Source: Otatea glauca (lineage: Eukaryota; Streptophyta; Magnoliopsida; Poales; Poaceae). Taken from it: a stretch of 64,000 bases of DNA. A program made the position numbers and the translations under genes. Positions 46,119 through 57,800 of the stretch are shown piece after piece; positions within the stretch are counted from its first letter, which is position 1; each line of letters begins with the position of its first letter. Below the pieces are notes generated by a model. It was not told the origin of the DNA. It did no database searches and saw only the letters and a program-made list of their open reading frames with translations. The DNA is taken from assembly GCA_036346275.1 (NCBI GenBank), contig CM070711.1:62039078-62103077 (forward strand), given 5' to 3'.

Positions 46119-47190
46119 CGTTATCGGCCGCGAAGCTCTCTTGGAGATCGAATTGAAAAGGTGAAAAGGTAGGATTTTGGAGATTGAATCTAAACGCTTG
46201 TCGTTTTCTTCGCATGCATCTATCCTCGCATATTGTACCGCTTTCGTCACGTGTACGGCTACATGGCGATTGCTCGAAGACTACTAGCACGGTTACGATT
46301 TTTTTCTTGTTCATCACAAAAAAATCCACGCTGCGTCTCGGTTCGCGGCAGCGCAGCCGCGCCGCGCCCACGCCGGACTCGGCGTCCGACGCAGCCGTCT
46401 CCACTGCCGGCTCGAAGCGATGGCGTCGCCATTGTCTCGGCCGGATCACGCCGCGTCGTCGGCCGGCCGCGCCGCCGCTTCCTCCGGCTCGGCTCTGCCG
46501 TGCGCCATGGCTCGGCCAGCGCGCCTCGGCCTCTGTCCGACCTGCGCACGGCCGCGCGCCGCGCCCGCTGCTTCGCCTCGGTCGCGCGCGGCGGCGCTCG
46601 CCTTGCTCGCCATCGGCTCGAAGCAGCGCCGCCTCGGCCTCCGTCCGACCGCGGCCGTAGCGCCGCGACGCCGCTGCTTCGCCCTCGGTCGGCGCGCCCG
46701 ACGACGCCACTTTGCTCGCCATCGCGGCTCGAAGCCGGCCGCCGCCTCGACCTCGTCAAACCTGCCGCCCGCGCGCGCTAACCGGGACGCCGCCGGTCTG
46801 CGCCGCCGAACCGCCACCTCGGTCCGCGACGAAGCATGCCGCCGCTTAGCGACGCCGCCGCCGCGCCGCGCGCATGCCGCCGGTTCAGCGTCTTGCCGCC
46901 CTGGCCCGACCGGGATGAAGCGCGTCCGGGCGTTCTTGCGCCAGTAGCCCGGCCGCGCCGCCGCCACCACCGACCAGCCGCCGCGCCCGCTCGCGGCCGT
47001 CGCGCCTCTCGCCTCGACCGCCACCTCGGTTTCCCGTGCCAATGGCCGGCCGAGTCCATGCGCCGACGAAGAATCGGCGATGACGCCCTGTTGTTTTTGG
47101 CCTTGTGCCTTGTTGCGCCATTGTCCCTTGGAAACCACATGCGGCGTATGGCGGCTAGGGAAGTGGGAACCCTAGCCGCCAGTCTTAGCT
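46119..47190 (+). other. Extremely GC-rich leader of the older copia element
   Basis: Between the left LTR and gag lies about 1 kb, of which 46330-47150 is dominated by CG and CGCC motifs. Long open frames occur in several frames on both strands simply because stop codons are rare. They are arginine/alanine/proline-rich with no domain. A purine-rich AAAGAAAAAAAAAGAAAA tract follows near 47310-47370. Confidence 0.7.
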
Positions 47191-47595
47191 CTTGTTGGGT
47201 TTAGCCAAAGAAGGCCAAGGCAGCCAGGTTTTTAAGGCTCAAGGAAGCGCGCGAGCGACGGCCCAAAGGGCAGGAGGAAAAAGAAAGTGGCCCAAAGCCA
47301 CTCGGCTGGAAAGAAAAAAAAAAGAAAAAAAAAGAAAAGGGAGAAAAGGGAAAGAAAAAGAAAAAAAAATGCAAAATTTTTAAAAATTGCCAGAAAATCA
47401 AGAAGATTTATTTGGCTCTGTTTTTAATTTTTCTTGCTTTATTTCTCTGTTTTTCGAATTTTCTTTATGAATTTTGAATCCGTTGCTTTATTTAATATAA
47501 TGCAATGCATATGAATTTATTTTCTGCACTTTATGCTTTTGCAACCATTTTCTATCAGATTACACGCAGTAATCTAAATCCAGAATCTTGATATC

Positions 47596-48500
47596 ATGCA
47601 GATGTCTGGCATTGTGAATCGTGAGTTTGAAGAAGCGGCCCGGCCGCGTCGAGAACTACCTCACTTGGGCATCGGACGTAAAGATTGTTCTTGGGGCAAG
47701 AGCTCCGTTCGTGATTGGTCTAGGGTCCTCGCGGGGCGCAAAACCTACCGCGTGGCGAGCGATCAAGCTCGCATTTTCTCGAGCACCACCTCTCGGCCAC
47801 TCTAAAGAATGAATATATGGTGAGGAGAGTGCACTTGAGCTTTGGTTGCACTTGAGCGGTTGAAAAGCTCAAGTACACCATCTTGCCCCAAGCACGACAA
47901 GATTGGAGTGCGCTGAGGTTTGCGGACTTGAGCGATGGTGAGTACAATTACGCCTTGCATGAATTTGTACCAATCTCTCCTATGTGGCAAGAAGATCAGC
48001 GATGAGGAGAAGATTGAGAAAACTCTCTACCTTCCACCCTAATGCTATCCAGAGTGCACGCACTACGTCGGACGCATACAAGGAGTATAGCGAATCGATT
48101 GATGTAATGCAAGTTGCGGAATCGCAAGACGATGTTCTACGCAAGAACTATGTCTCGCACCACTGGGCGAGGCAGCGCATCAAGTCAATGCCAACAGCTA
48201 CAAGGTGAAAGCCCACTCATAGAAAGAAGGGCAAGCAGGTGGAAAAGAGACCCGTGCCAAAGGAAAGTCCAAAGCCCCGTGAAGAGGGATGACAAAGAAA
48301 AGACGCCACGCCAAGCCGTATGGACAGCAGAACGGGGCGTGCTTCAAGTGTGGCACTTGGGGACATTGGTCGAAGATATGTCGAGAATCCAAAGAAGCGA
48401 TCAACGCATATCAAGCTAAGAAAAGGCAAAGGACAACGCCCATGAGCGCGCCGCCAACATCGGTGAAGATGATGTCATGGATGTAGACACCCCACTTGCC
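47596..48500 (+). pseudogene. copia gag and zinc knuckle, degraded
   Basis: Fragments in different plus frames read MSGIVNREFEE, then NYLTWASDVKIVLGAR, then LSTFHPNAIQSARTT and finally the zinc knuckle CFKCGTWGHWSKIC (C-x2-C-x4-H-x4-C). This is a gag of the copia type. Several frameshifts and deletions separate the parts. Confidence 0.85.
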
Positions 48501-48639
48501 TCATCCTCACGAGAATAGCACGGACATCGATCTTGCGACCATGATTATGGCAAATGAAGAAAAACTTCGCAGATGATATAGGCGCGAAATTAATGCATGG
48601 CTCGGAAGAATGGTTCACCACATCCGAAGTCATGTGGTT

Positions 48640-48960
48640 TGAACATTGAGCAAACTCCACGATAATTTATGAAGATAATGCGACTTGTGTTGCCCAAGCA
48701 CGATGGGTTATGTGAAGAGCAATCTCACGAAGCATATCAACCCCAAGTTCTTCTATGCTCATGAATTGCATAAGATGAGCGAGATCAAGATATTGCATAC
48801 TAAGTCATGTGAAAATCTTGCAGATTTGTTCACTAAATCACTCCAAAGATCTACCTTTGAAAGTTGCGTGAAAGGAATTGGGATGATGAGACTTAGAAAG
48901 TCTGATTCGGGGAGATATTTCACATACTCCCACATGAATCTCGAGCATGAATTATGAATA
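48640..48960 (+). pseudogene. copia RNase H C-terminal remnant
   Basis: Pieces IIYEDNATCVAQAR (one frame) and SNLTKHINPKFFYAHELHK, then LHTKSCENLADLFTKSL (next frame), match the end of copia polyproteins. They follow gag directly, proving an internal deletion of most of pol. Confidence 0.88.
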
Positions 48961-49177
48961 CCCAACATGAATCTCGAAGATTAGCATTTGAAGTTGGGAG
49001 AATTGTACTCTTTTCCTTAGCAAGTTTTTCATGAAGTTTTCTTGCATAAGGTTTTGACGAGCAATTAAATGCAACATAGTAGCGTATCTTATGTACTCTT
49101 TCTCCAAGTATTTTTCCCATTTGGGTTTTTCGGAGTTTTAATGAGGCATATGCATCTCGCGCAAAGGGCCCAGGGAG

Positions 49178-49396
49178 TGTTGAGAAACCACGAAGCCCAT
49201 CGAAGGCCACGTGGCCCTGTCTAATGCCAAACCCTAGAGCGTATATAAAGGAGGAGAGGGTCCCCATGTATACGAATTCATTAGCGATAAAGAATTTCGC
49301 TTTCGCTCTCCCTAAACACGTGTCTCTCTCTCTTTCTATTCTCCACTTCAGATCTGTTCGGGAACCCCGGACTATTCGATAGCGAGGTTCCCAACC
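49178..49396 (+). repeat. Right LTR of the older copia element
   Basis: About 219 bp, similar to 45900-46118 with about 10% differences and small indels. Confidence 0.85.
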
Positions 49397-49409
49397 CAAG
49401 CGGCGGAGC

Positions 49410-49620
49410 CACCAACGAGGAGCACCCAGTAATGAGGGGCCGCGAGATGTTGACCGCCTCGCGCGGCAACCCGCCGCCGGCGGTGGCCGCGGTGTCGTTT
49501 CTGTTGCCCGGAGCAGGAGACCAAAGGCCCCGCCAACTTCGGGCTCTCCGCCTTCGCCGCCGCTGAATTCCTCAACGTCCTCTCCGTCTGGTGCGCCCTT
49601 CCCCCCTCCGCGGCTCCGCC
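49410..49620 (+). pseudogene. GC-rich exon-like fragment, unrecognised
   Basis: One plus frame reads EQETKGPANFGLSAFAAAEF then LNVLSV, followed by a possible donor (TCTG|GTGCGC at about 49589). Composition resembles a grass first exon. The retrotransposon LTR ends immediately upstream, so any start codon or promoter would have been displaced. I do not recognise the family. Confidence 0.3.
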
Positions 49621-50433
49621 CGCTCCTAGATCCAGTGCACGGCGCTTTATTCTATGCTCGAATCTCGATGTCCCCGTGCAGCGCGCATTAAGAGGCGGCT
49701 GCGGTGGGTTTTGCACATCGGTTGTGGATTGGAGATGGCTGATGGCGTAGGTCACAAAATGTGGGAGTGGAGGAGGTGATTAAAAAAAGAAGCGGCGAAA
49801 TTGGGAAATTTTCTGGGAAGTATTCTTGCCTTGACGTGGTGAGGGCTGGCCGGCTGGGGTGTGAAGGACGCGCCTTTGTTGCCTCTGTGTTCTATGATGA
49901 CTCTTTTGGGTGATGGGGCTCTGGGACTATTTTGGGTGATATTGATGCTATTCTTCGTTGATGGTAAATCGATCGACGATCACCTTTGTATGAATGAATT
50001 TGACTTGTGGCAGGGGGGATTTATGTCACCTTGAGTTCTTTGCATTGCAAATGGTCAGTGATCTTTGTTCTTCGTGAGAAATTTCAAATGTGGAAAGTCA
50101 GCCCAGGACTTGTAGACTAGAATAGCAGCTGCTATTGCACTAGCACAATTGGAATGGATTGGGGAAAGCCTAAGCATGACACGTTTGAGCATGACTGAAA
50201 TATTGTGTAGACAATATTATCAGTATCCCTCAATGAGAATATACATTTTCCACTACATACGCTGTAATCTTTTTAGTCTATGCATGTGGAGGTTACTATT
50301 AATCTCTGAATCAGAACTATAGTGAAGGTTTGCGAGATTGATTGAATGCAATAATGCCGGAATTGTTTTGGTTAATTCTGGGGTCACACACACACTGCTG
50401 TTACATTAAACTTCAATTCGTCATTCGTCTATC
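49621..50433. other. Intergenic or intronic, nothing recognised
   Basis: No domain, repeat boundary or RNA gene was identified in this stretch. It may be intronic to the exon-like fragments on either side. Confidence 0.4.
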
Positions 50434-51778
50434 TTAGACATGCAGGTTGAAGAAGAGATGGGACTCAAGAAGGTTTCTTAGTTCAAGTGCAGTTATATCA
50501 TCCCTTTCTGCAATGGTGGCAAGTCTGGCTGTGGCAGTTGTCCAACAAGAAGGCGCAGACAGTTCCTCATTTGCTCTTGCGTTAGTCTTTGCTGCTGCAT
50601 TTTGAAGCTCATTCGCTGGCAGCTTCTTTTCATCTAGAGCATTGTTAATCTGCAAGAAAGTGTTGTAGAAAAACTACAGTAATTCTTTATAGTTTCTATG
50701 ACACTGTGACTCCAACCAGATCCTTCCATTTCAGACTTCACATGTGCTTGCCATTCTAGCATGCACCAAATCGGCTTTGTGCTTAACTGTACCAATTTCC
50801 AATGGTCAGGCTGTTTTACTTTTTTTTTTAAAAAAAATATTGCTGGGGCTTGTTTTATCACTGTCTTTGATATCACCTTGAGTGTATGCAGCTATAGCTC
50901 TTTTACATACATGATTTATTTTCAGTACTTGCTTTTGAAGCTTATACCGATAACCTTGTAGGTAATGTACGATGACTCTTGAATTCGGTGGCACCCAGCT
51001 CGTCAAGCTGTGGTGAGATAGTGAATTCCTTTCACATACTACAAATATTAGCGAATGTCTTCTGTTGACATTTGGTGTTTAGTTTCTTTTAACTTCAAAA
51101 TGTTGTCCATGGAATTATTAATTTATATTTATAACAAGATATACTAACTTTTGTTGCAGTTGTTAAATCAAATAGTATGTGATTTCCCAGCAGATCCTCT
51201 CCCGACCTTTTGGTCTCTGCGAGAACCTCTTGGACATACTCCACTTCAGTAGCTCTGTGACATATATTCTTCTTCCATGGACATAATAAATATCAACTAT
51301 GTCCTTTATGCAGTATCTGTATACGAAATTATCTTACCTTAGGTTCTGTGTGATCATAAAAGTTGGTTGTGCCTATGGGCGTGTTTGTTAAACTTGCACT
51401 CTGTTTATGTCGGTATCCCTTTTGACTACCTCCACATTTCAGAGGATTGTATGATATATCTAAAAATTGACTTCAGATGTGTTTGTTGCCTGTTGATTTC
51501 TTGAAGTAAAGTGAGTAAAACATGAAAGATCAATGAGCCAAGGACAACATTAGATAGAACTAGGTTCCTCCTTTGTTCTCTCTCTCATCAATGGTTCTTG
51601 GTCTTATCTCTAGACTACTAGAATTTATCTTAGAAAAGTAATGCAAAACTTCAAGTAGATGAAATTTGAGGAAAGAAATAAGATTCAGGTCTACCTGGAA
51701 AGCAAGAGAATTGAACACCTTGGTACCATAAATCATGTGTAACCCGAAGGGTGGAGGATTATCCATGTCTTCACTATC
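50434..51778 (-). pseudogene. Unrecognised gene fragment with splice-bounded exons
   Basis: Two minus-strand segments look like real exons. 51695-51778 (28 codons) is bounded by CAG and GTAGAC and reads NPPPFGLHMIYGTKVFNSLA. 50434-50649 (72 codons) follows a TGCAG acceptor, reads DEKKLPANELQNAAAKTNAR and DDITALELRNLLESHLFF, and ends in TAA. Both are phase 0, so they could join. Between them, near 51150-51240, a third coding-like stretch reads EVEYVQEVLAETKRSGEDLL, but no splice choice keeps it in frame. I do not recognise the protein. It could be the 3' end of a live gene whose start lies upstream, or a relic. No start codon exon was found. Confidence 0.45.
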
Positions 51779-51838
51779 CTGTTGATTACATTTTTATGAG
51801 AGTAGTCTATTTGTATGTACTACCGTTTGTACTTCTGC

Positions 51839-52431
51839 CAAGGTTTTAAATCGCGATTTTTATGGCAAGGTCCAAAAAAGATACAGTAACTATCACAAAA
51901 AGATACAGTAACTATCACTAGCTACCGCAATAACTATCATTCGTCGCATTTTCAGTATTTTTTTTAAATGTATATAATATAAGTCACCTTTAAACAGATC
52001 ATAAAAACATGGTACTTTAGAAGGTACTAATATTTTTATAATAAGAATATGAGTGAAGTCCGGAATCAACAACATACTAATACATGCTCAAAAGACCATA
52101 AATGATAACTATATCATAATGTTTTTAACAACAAGTACTTAATTAATGAGAAATATGAATGTTGGATTATTGAAAAAGGGTGAGATGAGGTCTTTCACTA
52201 GGTTTTCTCATAGTTCAGGCTTATAAGAGATGTGTTTGTGCCTTTTAGTAATGTTAGATTTTAAAATAAGAATAATGTTTTAGCACGTAGGTACCTATGT
52301 AGGATAGTGGAGCTATCACTTGCTATAAGCTTAGTCAAATAGTGGAGTTATTGCTAGCTATAGCGGGACATTGGTCCATAGCTTCACATTTAGGGTCCAA
52401 AAAAGCTATAGCGTAGCTATTTAGAACATTG
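51839..52431. mobile_element. hAT-like non-autonomous element
   Basis: The ends CAAGGTTTTAAATCGCGATT and (reading inward from the right) CAATGTTCTAAATAGCTACG are imperfect inverted repeats. Flanking 8-bp sequences ACTTCTGC (51831-51838) and ACTTCCGT (52432-52439) match at 6 of 8. The 593-bp interior is AT-rich with repeated GATACAGTAACTATCAC and TAGCTA motifs and no coding sequence. Confidence 0.7.
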
Positions 52432-52439
52432 ACTTCCGT

Positions 52440-53348
52440 ACACCTTCATGTTATATATAAAATTAAAGATAACTTATACAATAGGTTGTCTATGTAGTTG
52501 TCCATAGTCTCGTACAATTAATAGTTCATCTATACAATGATATATAGGGTAGAAAGTCATCTGACAACACCTTCCTCCCTTCTCATTCTCTTTTTTTCAT
52601 ATCATCTAAAATCCATTTCGCAGGAGCTTCTCTGAGGTCTCAGCCGTGACAAACGAAAACTGAATAACCACTACTATTTCGTTGTCTGTTTGAGCAATCG
52701 AGTTGTGCTGCAACTACTTGCCAAGACCCAGGAAAACGCGAATGAACTTTTCTTTTCTTTTTTTCTTTTTTTTGCGCATGAGACGATAACAAGGAAAATG
52801 ATGGGTTGCTATATTTGTTCGTAGGCGTCTCAATAATGTTAAGGCGATTCATGTGTTCAGACAGGAAAGGGAAAACTCAGCCAGCACTTGGTAGTCAGGA
52901 TGACAGGATCATGGATCCTTATCATGAAGGATATTATGCCTCCAAAGGCCGATCAATTCTTTCGTGTAGCCATCATACTACATCATCAGGATAAAAGTGG
53001 TCGTTGCGAACCGTAACTATGTTGGGGCCAATGCCAACCCACTCGTTTCGGAGTTTGTGTGGCTATACAAGAACACTGAGATCATGATGTCATCTGCAAA
53101 TTATTCTCACGATTCAGTCTATTTTTACAAAGTGGCTCACCGGGTAATGGAAAATGACGCTTTCTTCTTTTGTTCGTTCAAAAAGATCATAGTGCATATT
53201 CCAAACTTGTCATATCTGTACAATGCACTATTGTTGGCCTTGTACACTTGCACTAAGGTTGGCCTATTTAAGATTGCTCATTTACGGTTAAGTGTGGGGA
53301 ATACCTTTGGGCCAATCAAAAGAAGCCGACAGCTGTTGTGGGGAATAC
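52440..53348. other. No supported gene
   Basis: An open plus-strand frame at 52997-53437 has no recognised motif and partly mirrors the pseudogene exon on the opposite strand. No terminal repeats were found. Confidence 0.4.
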
Positions 53349-54860
53349 CTATGGCGCCAACCCAACAGCTGTTGTGGCTGTCCCAGCATCCACCACGATA
53401 TGAACGTTCTCATCCTTTTGAAATGATGGCAAATTAGAAAGGTGCTCCACTAACCGCATAACACCTGAAAGGTCAATGAAATCGTGGGAAAAATTTGCAT
53501 GATCACCTTTTTCTATAGGGCTGGAATAAAGTTTTTTTTTTTGTTCGAGACCAACAAGGGGCAAAAGTAATCAACATTTAGGACCAGAAACTGGATGATC
53601 TGATCCTAATGCTCAGAGTGGAGTTTTTCAATCCCAATCAAACAAAGCTAAAATAGAATGGAACCAGCCAAAGAAGCATGCATCAGAAGTTGAGCGTATT
53701 AAAATTTTCTGTTGTTGAAAAATCATTTGTAGTAATGTATGCAAACTTGGAATTAGAGCACAAACAATCCATTATTTGCCTAACAATGCTTGAACGCTAC
53801 CAACCAACCCCTTCCTTAACAATCACTACTCTTCTTGAACCATTTTCATGAACATTGTCTTCATCGACAGCTAAATCCTCTCTGACAATATCATCAACCC
53901 ACATCACTCTACCGCTGTTACCTGCAACCTTTTTGGCATGCTCATAAAGCATCTCATCTCTGTGTGCATACACAGACCGAGAAGCATGTCACATTGCCAA
54001 ACATCAAAGATATCAGATTGTAGCCTGTCGGAACATCTGGCTGCTCGCCTCTCAGCAATATGTGTGGCCTGATTCCTCACTCCGCACAATGGAACGCTGA
54101 GAAAGGAAGGGTAGAATTTGTGAATGAGGCAACCAAATTAGCATTTATATTGGGCATGGTCGATTCAAGAAACAAAATTTGCGTTTAATCGTGTGAATCA
54201 GGAGGCCAAATTGGAATGATACTTTAAAACCAAGAAAGCAAATTTGCAGGGTCATAGGGATACATTGGAATCGAACAACCAGATTTACATGGGCATGTGG
54301 GATCTAAAACAAGAACTGAAATTTTCACACAGATTCAAGTGAAATGAAGAGCCCAAATTTACATGGATGATCCGTATCTCACCCACGGCTGCCGCATGGG
54401 CGCTCTGGCAACCCCCGCATGTTATCTGCAATGGAAACAGTGACGATACCATCATATTAGTAAACGATTATGTTAAGAGGAGGAGAATGTGGTGGTGGGC
54501 AGCTGGGTACCGACCAAGTCAGTGGCACCGCGGCGGCGGAGGAGCGGCAGGAGGGCGTCGAGCTTGCGGGCCTTGTTGCCGTTCACGAGCGGATGGAGCA
54601 GTTCGCCGCGAACCACCTCGAACCGAGGGCTCCCCTGTTCATCCCCCTTTACCGCCATTGCTCTTGAGCGCGGTGGTGAGGTTGGAGAAGGCGAGCTGGT
54701 GAGGAGGGGTCAGGGGACGGTGGGTGGGAGGGAGGACGGAGATGGTGTGGACTTGGGTGGCCGGAGAGGGAAGCATCCACTCCGTGACGGAGAGAAGGTT
54801 TGCGACCGTCCTGCCGCCGCCGGCGAGCGCCGGCGCTATCCGCGTGAGGGTCTGTTTGGT
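53349..54860 (-). pseudogene. D-cysteine desulfhydrase / ACC deaminase-like pseudogene
   Basis: Minus-strand pieces match plant D-cysteine desulfhydrase 2 type enzymes (PLP-dependent; D-cysteine to pyruvate, H2S and NH3). Pieces: 54509-54860 with PSPATQVHTISVLPP and LVNGNKARKLDALLPLL, where NGNKxRKL holds the PLP-binding lysine; 54383-54425 with TCGGCQSAHAAAV; 53809-54096 with LLRGEQPDVPTGYNLISLMF, then HRDEMLYEHAKKVAG; and 53349-53464 with VMRLVEHLSNLPSFQKDENV and VVDAGTATTAVGLA. Defects: a one-base frameshift in the first piece near 54650, a TGA stop replacing the expected Trp after HCAE (about 54080), a 2-bp loss near 54000, and no C-terminal third. It is non-functional. Confidence 0.85.
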
Positions 54861-54869
54861 AGGGAGTCA

Positions 54870-57800
54870 ACTTTGCTGTAATTAACGTTAGGTAAGTATG
54901 TTTAGTCAATTTTGCGTTATAGAAGCATGATTGACCACAGTTATAGTAACGAACTAAATACCTGTTTAAGAATCTACCGTAAGTCTAAATTTTTTTAATT
55001 ACATGTTAACAAACTGCACTGTGCACGGTTCGAGATTGTGCTTGCGAATTTTGATGTCAGGTTTGAGTCTTTTCCTTGAAACCTAGCTCCGCCAATTATT
55101 TCGAGTCAAGGAGAAAGAGAAATCCCAGCTTTGAGCCTGTGCTAGCGGATTTGATCGCAGGTGGCATGAAAGCAGACCACGAACTACTTAGAGCAAATTA
55201 AGCATCATTATGAATTCACAAAGCAGGCCTCTAAAAGCGTGGGTCTCGGGGATTCCTAGCTAGAGGTGGAAAAAAACTAGTTGGAGCTCGAATCAAAGTT
55301 GTTTCGATTACAGTAGTTAATGTATTCAAAATTAAAATAAGTTCATTTTGAACCAAAAAATGTTAATGAAACTCGACTCGATAATACTTTGTTAGCTCGA
55401 ATTTGAAATAACTACTTAAATGATAAATAAAACAATCTTATATTAAACTAGATCAATTTTGAAAAACCCGATAATAACTGGTTAAGCTCGCTGTTCCTCG
55501 CGGGTGCACCTAGCCGGTCCGGTCTTACGGTACTCATACTGCATGCTCACGTTTCGGAAAAGCACATTTTGTTCCTCGAGTGCCCGGCCGTTGCTTTCTT
55601 TTTCAGGGTCTCAGAGTGGGCCATCTGGTTGGTGTCCAATTTTCCTCTGTCAAATGTACTACTGTGAAAATTTAACAGAACTAAAAATTAGTCCTGAAAC
55701 TTGGTGCTCCATTCGTGCACCAGATATTTGGGCCCCAAGTATAGCCTTCTAATGCATATGCATGATGTATATACTCGATCTGCTAGACTAGTACTGCTCG
55801 ACGTAATTAAATGCAATCTAACGTGGGCAGATGCCGGCCTACCTGGCTCTACCGCAGGCCCCAACCGAGGTTGGCAAGGAGGTATAGTATACTGATGGAA
55901 CGGCTGATGCGCTCACCTTACCAGACAAATCTAGCTGTCTTAGCTGTACGTGTTGACGTTCTTTAGACAATTAGACTAGAGCTGTATCTGTTGAATCTTT
56001 GAACCATGGTCAGGCATGAATGACACTGATGGACTCATGTTGTACTTTCCCTCCCCTTGGTGTTTCATATGCTTTATCAGCTTATGTGTTCATGAGTTGG
56101 TAAAGCAAGCTTTACTTTGCAAGAACCACCAATCGATCGACAGAAAGGCGCGAGAGGAACAAAAAAGAAAGAAAGGGAAAAAAAATCTGTGCATCAGCGT
56201 GCAATCAAAGTTAAATCTGACAGGCATACGTAATCTTGACATCTTGGAGGCAAAGCCACCATATGATCATACGATCGAGTACGAATATCAACAACCACCC
56301 GAAAGAAACCACTGAAAATTCCGGCCGTGACGCTACGAGAAAGCAAATTCCCTGGTGCTAAACGATCGGTAGCTAGCTATGCCTCACCTGTTTTCCCTTT
56401 TCTGTTCTCTCAGAACCCCCGGTTCAATTCTCCACGACATTACCAACTCATGTACAGTAAGTACATCATGTTACAAAATTAATACGGCCTACAGTTAATT
56501 TTATTCCATAATAGCGTAATAAAAAGAACATACATATTATCATGTCTACAAGTAATCTACTAGCCTGAAACACAAGAATGGCCGGTACCGGCTGGTACTA
56601 CAGATATTGACAATATATCAAAAGATTCTACACATACTAGATAGTGCAACACGAAATATAGACAACGATCCTTTGTAGCATGTATACTTAACATATTAGG
56701 GTAGATGTGGTGAAGATGAAGTAGCGAGCAATTGCGCACGCAAATACACTTCCGTACTTGTGCTTGTCTTCAGATCGACGTCGAATGACTCTCCCTCTAT
56801 CCATTGCACGACGAACAAAGGAAAGGGATGGAATGACTTGGAATGGCAGCTACACGGTGAAAGACGGAGGAGTTGGTGCATCTCTCCCTGACGTACAAGG
56901 GCATCTCCCTATGTAGAGGCGAGAGGGTGCGGTAACAGTAAAGGAACCGCCTCCGGTATCTCTCAACATGCACCAACAGACTAATCACATGAGAACTGCA
57001 TCTCCCAGTCTGTCGTACGACGTGATAGACATGGTGACGATGATATGGCACCAATGCATGTATGTGTCCAAAGCCCAAGCCATGTGTGTGCACGTAGCCT
57101 TATTTCTCATGCCACATATTCTATGAGGACCATAAGAGCCCACCACCACGACTTCTCCGAATGAATTGAGGTGAATTAGGTCCAACGCATCATTCAGGCA
57201 TCAACACCACGTCACGATTCCTGTTTTATTTGATGACATGGAACTGTGAACCAGGAAAAAAAGAGTCCATTATTTGAAGCAACGTACGCCAAAATGGAGC
57301 AGCATGAGGTTTGGGCATCATGATTTCAAATACGTAAATTCAAATCAAATTTGAGTATTTTTTTTAAAAAAACTTTCAATTTTAGGGTATATATCCATCT
57401 ATAACAATTCAAATGAAACACATATCTTATAAAAAATATACTCGAATTCAAAGATTTGAACGAATTTAGATCACATGCTTTGCTAAATTATATATAAAAT
57501 CAGCACATACCTACAATCAAACTATCATCAAAAAAGGAAACTCTAGTTTGAATTTTAGTTCAAACTTGTTTGAACTAGTTAAACTCAACGTCCTAAAAGT
57601 TTCAAAAAAAAATTCGTACAAATACATAAGAAAATACCCGTTTTAAATCACGATGTCCAGACACCATGATACATCCAGCTCGTACACCGATCGTTTTCTT
57701 CTTAAGACTTAGGCAAGCAATCAATCCTCGCGTGTTGTTCATTTCTAATAATCTACCAATCCAGATCCTACCTACCACCCTGTAGTCCTATTCCTCTCTC

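Larger units (their letters stand above)
45900..49396 (+). mobile_element. Older, internally deleted copia retrotransposon
   Basis: LTRs 45900-46118 and 49178-49396 start TGTTGAGAAACC and share TATAAAGGAGG, AATAAAGAATTTCGCTT and ACACGTGTCTCTCTCTC. They are roughly 88-90% identical. A purine tract AAAGGGCCCAGGGAG precedes the right LTR, giving plus orientation. The interior keeps a GC-rich leader, broken gag with a zinc knuckle, and only the last part of pol. Protease, integrase and the reverse transcriptase core are gone. No target duplication matches (GGGCC on the left, no equivalent on the right). The neighbouring copia lies 88 bp to its left. Confidence 0.85.

Noticed and set aside
46072..47204. 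Frames of up to 230 aa on both strands in the GC-rich block
   Set aside because: Stop codons are rare at this GC content. All frames are low-complexity Arg/Ala/Pro and none shows a domain.
45895..49400. Target-site duplication for the older copia element
   Set aside because: GGGCC precedes the left LTR but no matching pentamer follows the right LTR, so no duplication is claimed.
54470..54702. Plus-strand frames over the D-cysteine desulfhydrase first exon
   Set aside because: They are antisense shadows. The minus strand carries the NGNKARKL motif and correct exon order.
55262..55520. Segment with AGAGGTGGAAAA and GCACCTA borders
   Set aside because: Inverted similarity at the borders is too short and no target duplication is readable, so it was not called an element.
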